Shown: positions 7,301 through 7,857 of the stretch, piece after piece
How the letters are laid out: every line of letters starts with the position of its first letter
Position numbering within the stretch: position 1 is the first letter of the stretch
DNA from: Desulfobacterales bacterium
GTDB taxonomy: Bacteria; Desulfobacterota; DSM-4660; Desulfatiglandales; JALVZP01
Length of the DNA stretch: 7,857 nucleotides
Assembly: GCA_027064285.1 (NCBI GenBank)
Contig: JAMOPX010000190.1
Coordinates: 1-7,857, forward strand
Direction of reading: 5' to 3'
Position numbers and translations under genes: made by a program
The notes under the pieces: generated by a model
Database searches by the model: none
What the model was told of the DNA's origin: nothing
Seen by the model: the letters and a program-made list of their open reading frames with translations, nothing else

Positions 7301-7797
7301 CAGGGGTAATGGAAGGTGTAAAGGTAAAGAGGACAAAGAAAGGAGATAAAATGGCAAATTTAGTGCTGGAAGACATGACAGGCTCTATAGAAGTGATTAT
7401 ATTTCCTGATCTTTTTTCTAAGGCAAAAGATATATTAAAATCTGATGAACCTGTAATGATAAAAGGTGTTCTTGAAGTAAATGAGACATCTCGAAAGATC
7501 ATAGCTCAGGATATAATTCCCTTAGAAGATGTAAAAAAGAAAGCCATAGTAGGATTGGAGATCTGTTTGGATGAGAAATATATTACTAAGAATCTGCTCT
7601 TAAGACTGAGACAGATCGTCTCTAATCATCCTGGAGACCGTGAACTTAGATTCAGGGTGGAAATATCTGAAAATAGTCATAAAAAAGAACTTATCATTTC
7701 AGCTCACAAAAGCTTTTATATAACCCCATCTCAAGAAATACTAAACGAGATGCAGAAATTGGTTGGTCCTGAAAAAGTCCAGTTTGTATACAGATGA
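4315..7797 (+). CDS. dnaE: DNA polymerase III alpha subunit, DnaE1 type
   Basis: This is the replicative polymerase, complete at 1160 residues, the same size as E. coli DnaE. Domains run as follows. The PHP domain spans about 1-280, with HLHVH (6-10), ITDHGN (39-44), GCEVY (65-69), H90, C140 and NDCH (207-210). The C-family polymerase has GPGRGSAAGS (368-377), PDIDIDF (409-415) and KFDFLGL (561-567, D563), giving the catalytic aspartates. Next come YRPGPLGS, FNKSHSTAYAMVAYQ and a helix-hairpin-helix near 832-842. The beta-clamp binding motif is QLSIF (914-918). An OB fold (about 993-1075) precedes a C-terminal tau-binding-like region. It has no inserted DEDD exonuclease domain, which separates it from PolC; proofreading would come from a separate DnaQ or from the PHP domain. 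The start is fixed by a strong Shine-Dalgarno. It is divergent from the purQ-ftsB-mutL cluster and no terminator follows its stop. Confidence 0.98.
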   Translation: MGSFAHLHVHTEYSLLDGAIRIKDMLKKAKDLNMPAVAITDHGNMFGIVEFYDLATQQGIKPIIGCEVYVAPNSRKEKSVTRNGTPTDYHLVLLVMNEKGYKNLCKLVTLGHLEGFYYHPRIDIELLKEYNEGLIALSACLKGVIPYHINMDRVDIAEEKLIELCKIFDNERFFLEVQANMLPEQSKVNQVLKELGHKHSIPLVATNDCHYLNREDAEAHDILLCIQTGKSVKDENRLKFPNDQLYFKSLSEMLSDMPGFEEAIYNTGYVAEKCNYEMEFGKYKYPEFHVPEGTSLEEIITEKAKRGLELRIAQKEKKEGKLKPSLIEAYWKRLEYELEVLKQMGYAGYFLIVADFIEYARRSNIPVGPGRGSAAGSLVAYALNITNIDPIEYGLLFERFLNPGRVSMPDIDIDFCMKRRDDVIRYVSKKYGKENVCQIITFGSMKARAVIRDVGRALDIPLKEVDRIAKLIPNSLNITLDEAIKSEPELQRLEKENGQIAKLLKISKQLEGLTRHVSTHASGVVIADKPLVEYLPLYKGAKNEIMTQFSMDRIEQLGLIKFDFLGLKTLTVIRHALDLIKEKRGIEIDIDHIPLDDPAVYQLCCDGKTTGVFQLESSGMKELMKRLQPREFKDLIALIALYRPGPLGSNMVDDFIKRKHGQVEIEYFHPSLEPILKETYGIILYQEQVMQIARVLAGYSMAEADELRKAIGKKKKEIMDQHRERFIKGAVENGVKRELAEYLFELIEKFGGYGFNKSHSTAYAMVAYQTAYLKAHYPLEFMTALLTQDMGNQDKTIKNLAECREMGIEILPPDINESQADFTIVGEKIRFGLAAVKNVGIKAVRSIIKEREKNGPFKDIWDFCRRIDNSKVNKKVIEGLILCGAFDFTGISRARLFNGLDEIMKSCNGSCVYQLSIFGDNPADIKSDKADININRKLPETGEWDKKEKLRREKEALGFYITGHPLEEYRNEIKRYCSCEIQVLYELEDKREVKVAGVMEGVKVKRTKKGDKMANLVLEDMTGSIEVIIFPDLFSKAKDILKSDEPVMIKGVLEVNETSRKIIAQDIIPLEDVKKKAIVGLEICLDEKYITKNLLLRLRQIVSNHPGDRELRFRVEISENSHKKELIISAHKSFYITPSQEILNEMQKLVGPEKVQFVYR

Positions 7798-7857
7798 TCA
7801 GTATTTTTCCTTAGAGAAAAAAGCTGCTTTTATAAATTCTCTGTTCAGGCGAGCAAT
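7798..7857 (-). CDS. Possible C-terminal end of a convergent gene, unidentified
   Basis: On the minus strand the frame is open from the window edge for 19 codons to TGA at 7798-7800, directly abutting the dnaE stop. The peptide reads IARLNREFIKAAFFSKEKY. I do not recognise it. Nineteen open codons can occur by chance, and the same bases are open on the plus strand in one frame too. The alternative is plain intergenic DNA. There is no convincing terminator between dnaE and the edge. Confidence 0.25.
   Translation of the reverse strand: MARLNREFIKAAFFSKEKY

Noticed and set aside
7813..7842. Inverted repeat AGAGAA/TTCTCT with a short inner stem after dnaE, as a possible terminator
   Set aside because: The stems are short and AT-rich with unpaired internal bases, and no T-run follows; it could equally be coding sequence of a convergent gene.
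1..7857. CRISPR array, tRNA or rRNA gene, riboswitch, toxin-antitoxin pair or other defence island
   Set aside because: No direct-repeat/spacer pattern, no tRNA-like cloverleaf or rRNA stretch was noticed, and the gaps outside genes are too short (longest 86 bases internally) to hold such systems; only the partial TnpB end is of mobile origin.

Overview
The window looks like an AT-rich bacterial chromosome segment. The genes are mostly low in G+C (a hand count of 181-240 gives about 32%), while the first 120 bases are about 65% G+C. The products (FtsB-type divisome protein, two-subunit-type PurQ, endonuclease-type MutL, E. coli-sized DnaE, a stand-alone MetE-like protein) are bacterial. The gene style would fit an anaerobic Gram-negative lineage such as Desulfobacterota or Nitrospirota, but this is an impression only and the sequence does not fix the taxon.

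Layout. Positions 1-125 are the right end of an IS200/IS605-family element: the C-terminal codons of a TnpB-type RNA-guided nuclease, overlapping the end hairpin and the presumed 3' part of its omegaRNA. The element stops 33 bp from the mutL stop codon. Positions 159-4228 hold a tightly packed five-gene cluster on the minus strand. In transcription order these are a small divergent receiver-domain protein, purQ, ftsB, a MetE-like methyltransferase-fold protein and mutL. Junctions are a 16-bp overlap, a 4-bp ATGA overlap, a 2-bp gap and another 4-bp ATGA overlap, so one mRNA with coupled translation is very likely. An 86-bp intergenic region (4229-4314) carries a good plus-strand promoter and Shine-Dalgarno for dnaE (4315-7797), the replicative polymerase III alpha subunit, which is complete. 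The last 60 bases may contain the tail of a convergent gene.

Biology. The cluster mixes purine synthesis (PurQ), cell division (FtsB), mismatch repair (MutL) and a probable zinc methyltransferase of unknown substrate, next to the replicative polymerase. MutL keeps the metal-binding endonuclease motifs, so it is expected to nick DNA itself without MutH. DnaE has no DEDD-type exonuclease domain but keeps the PHP metal ligands that E. coli DnaE has lost.

Most of the window is conserved housekeeping DNA. No new defence or regulatory system is evident. The items most worth a second look are the TnpB/omegaRNA end with its readable guide, the uncharacterised MetE-like protein with an altered zinc site, and the non-canonical receiver protein at the head of the cluster.
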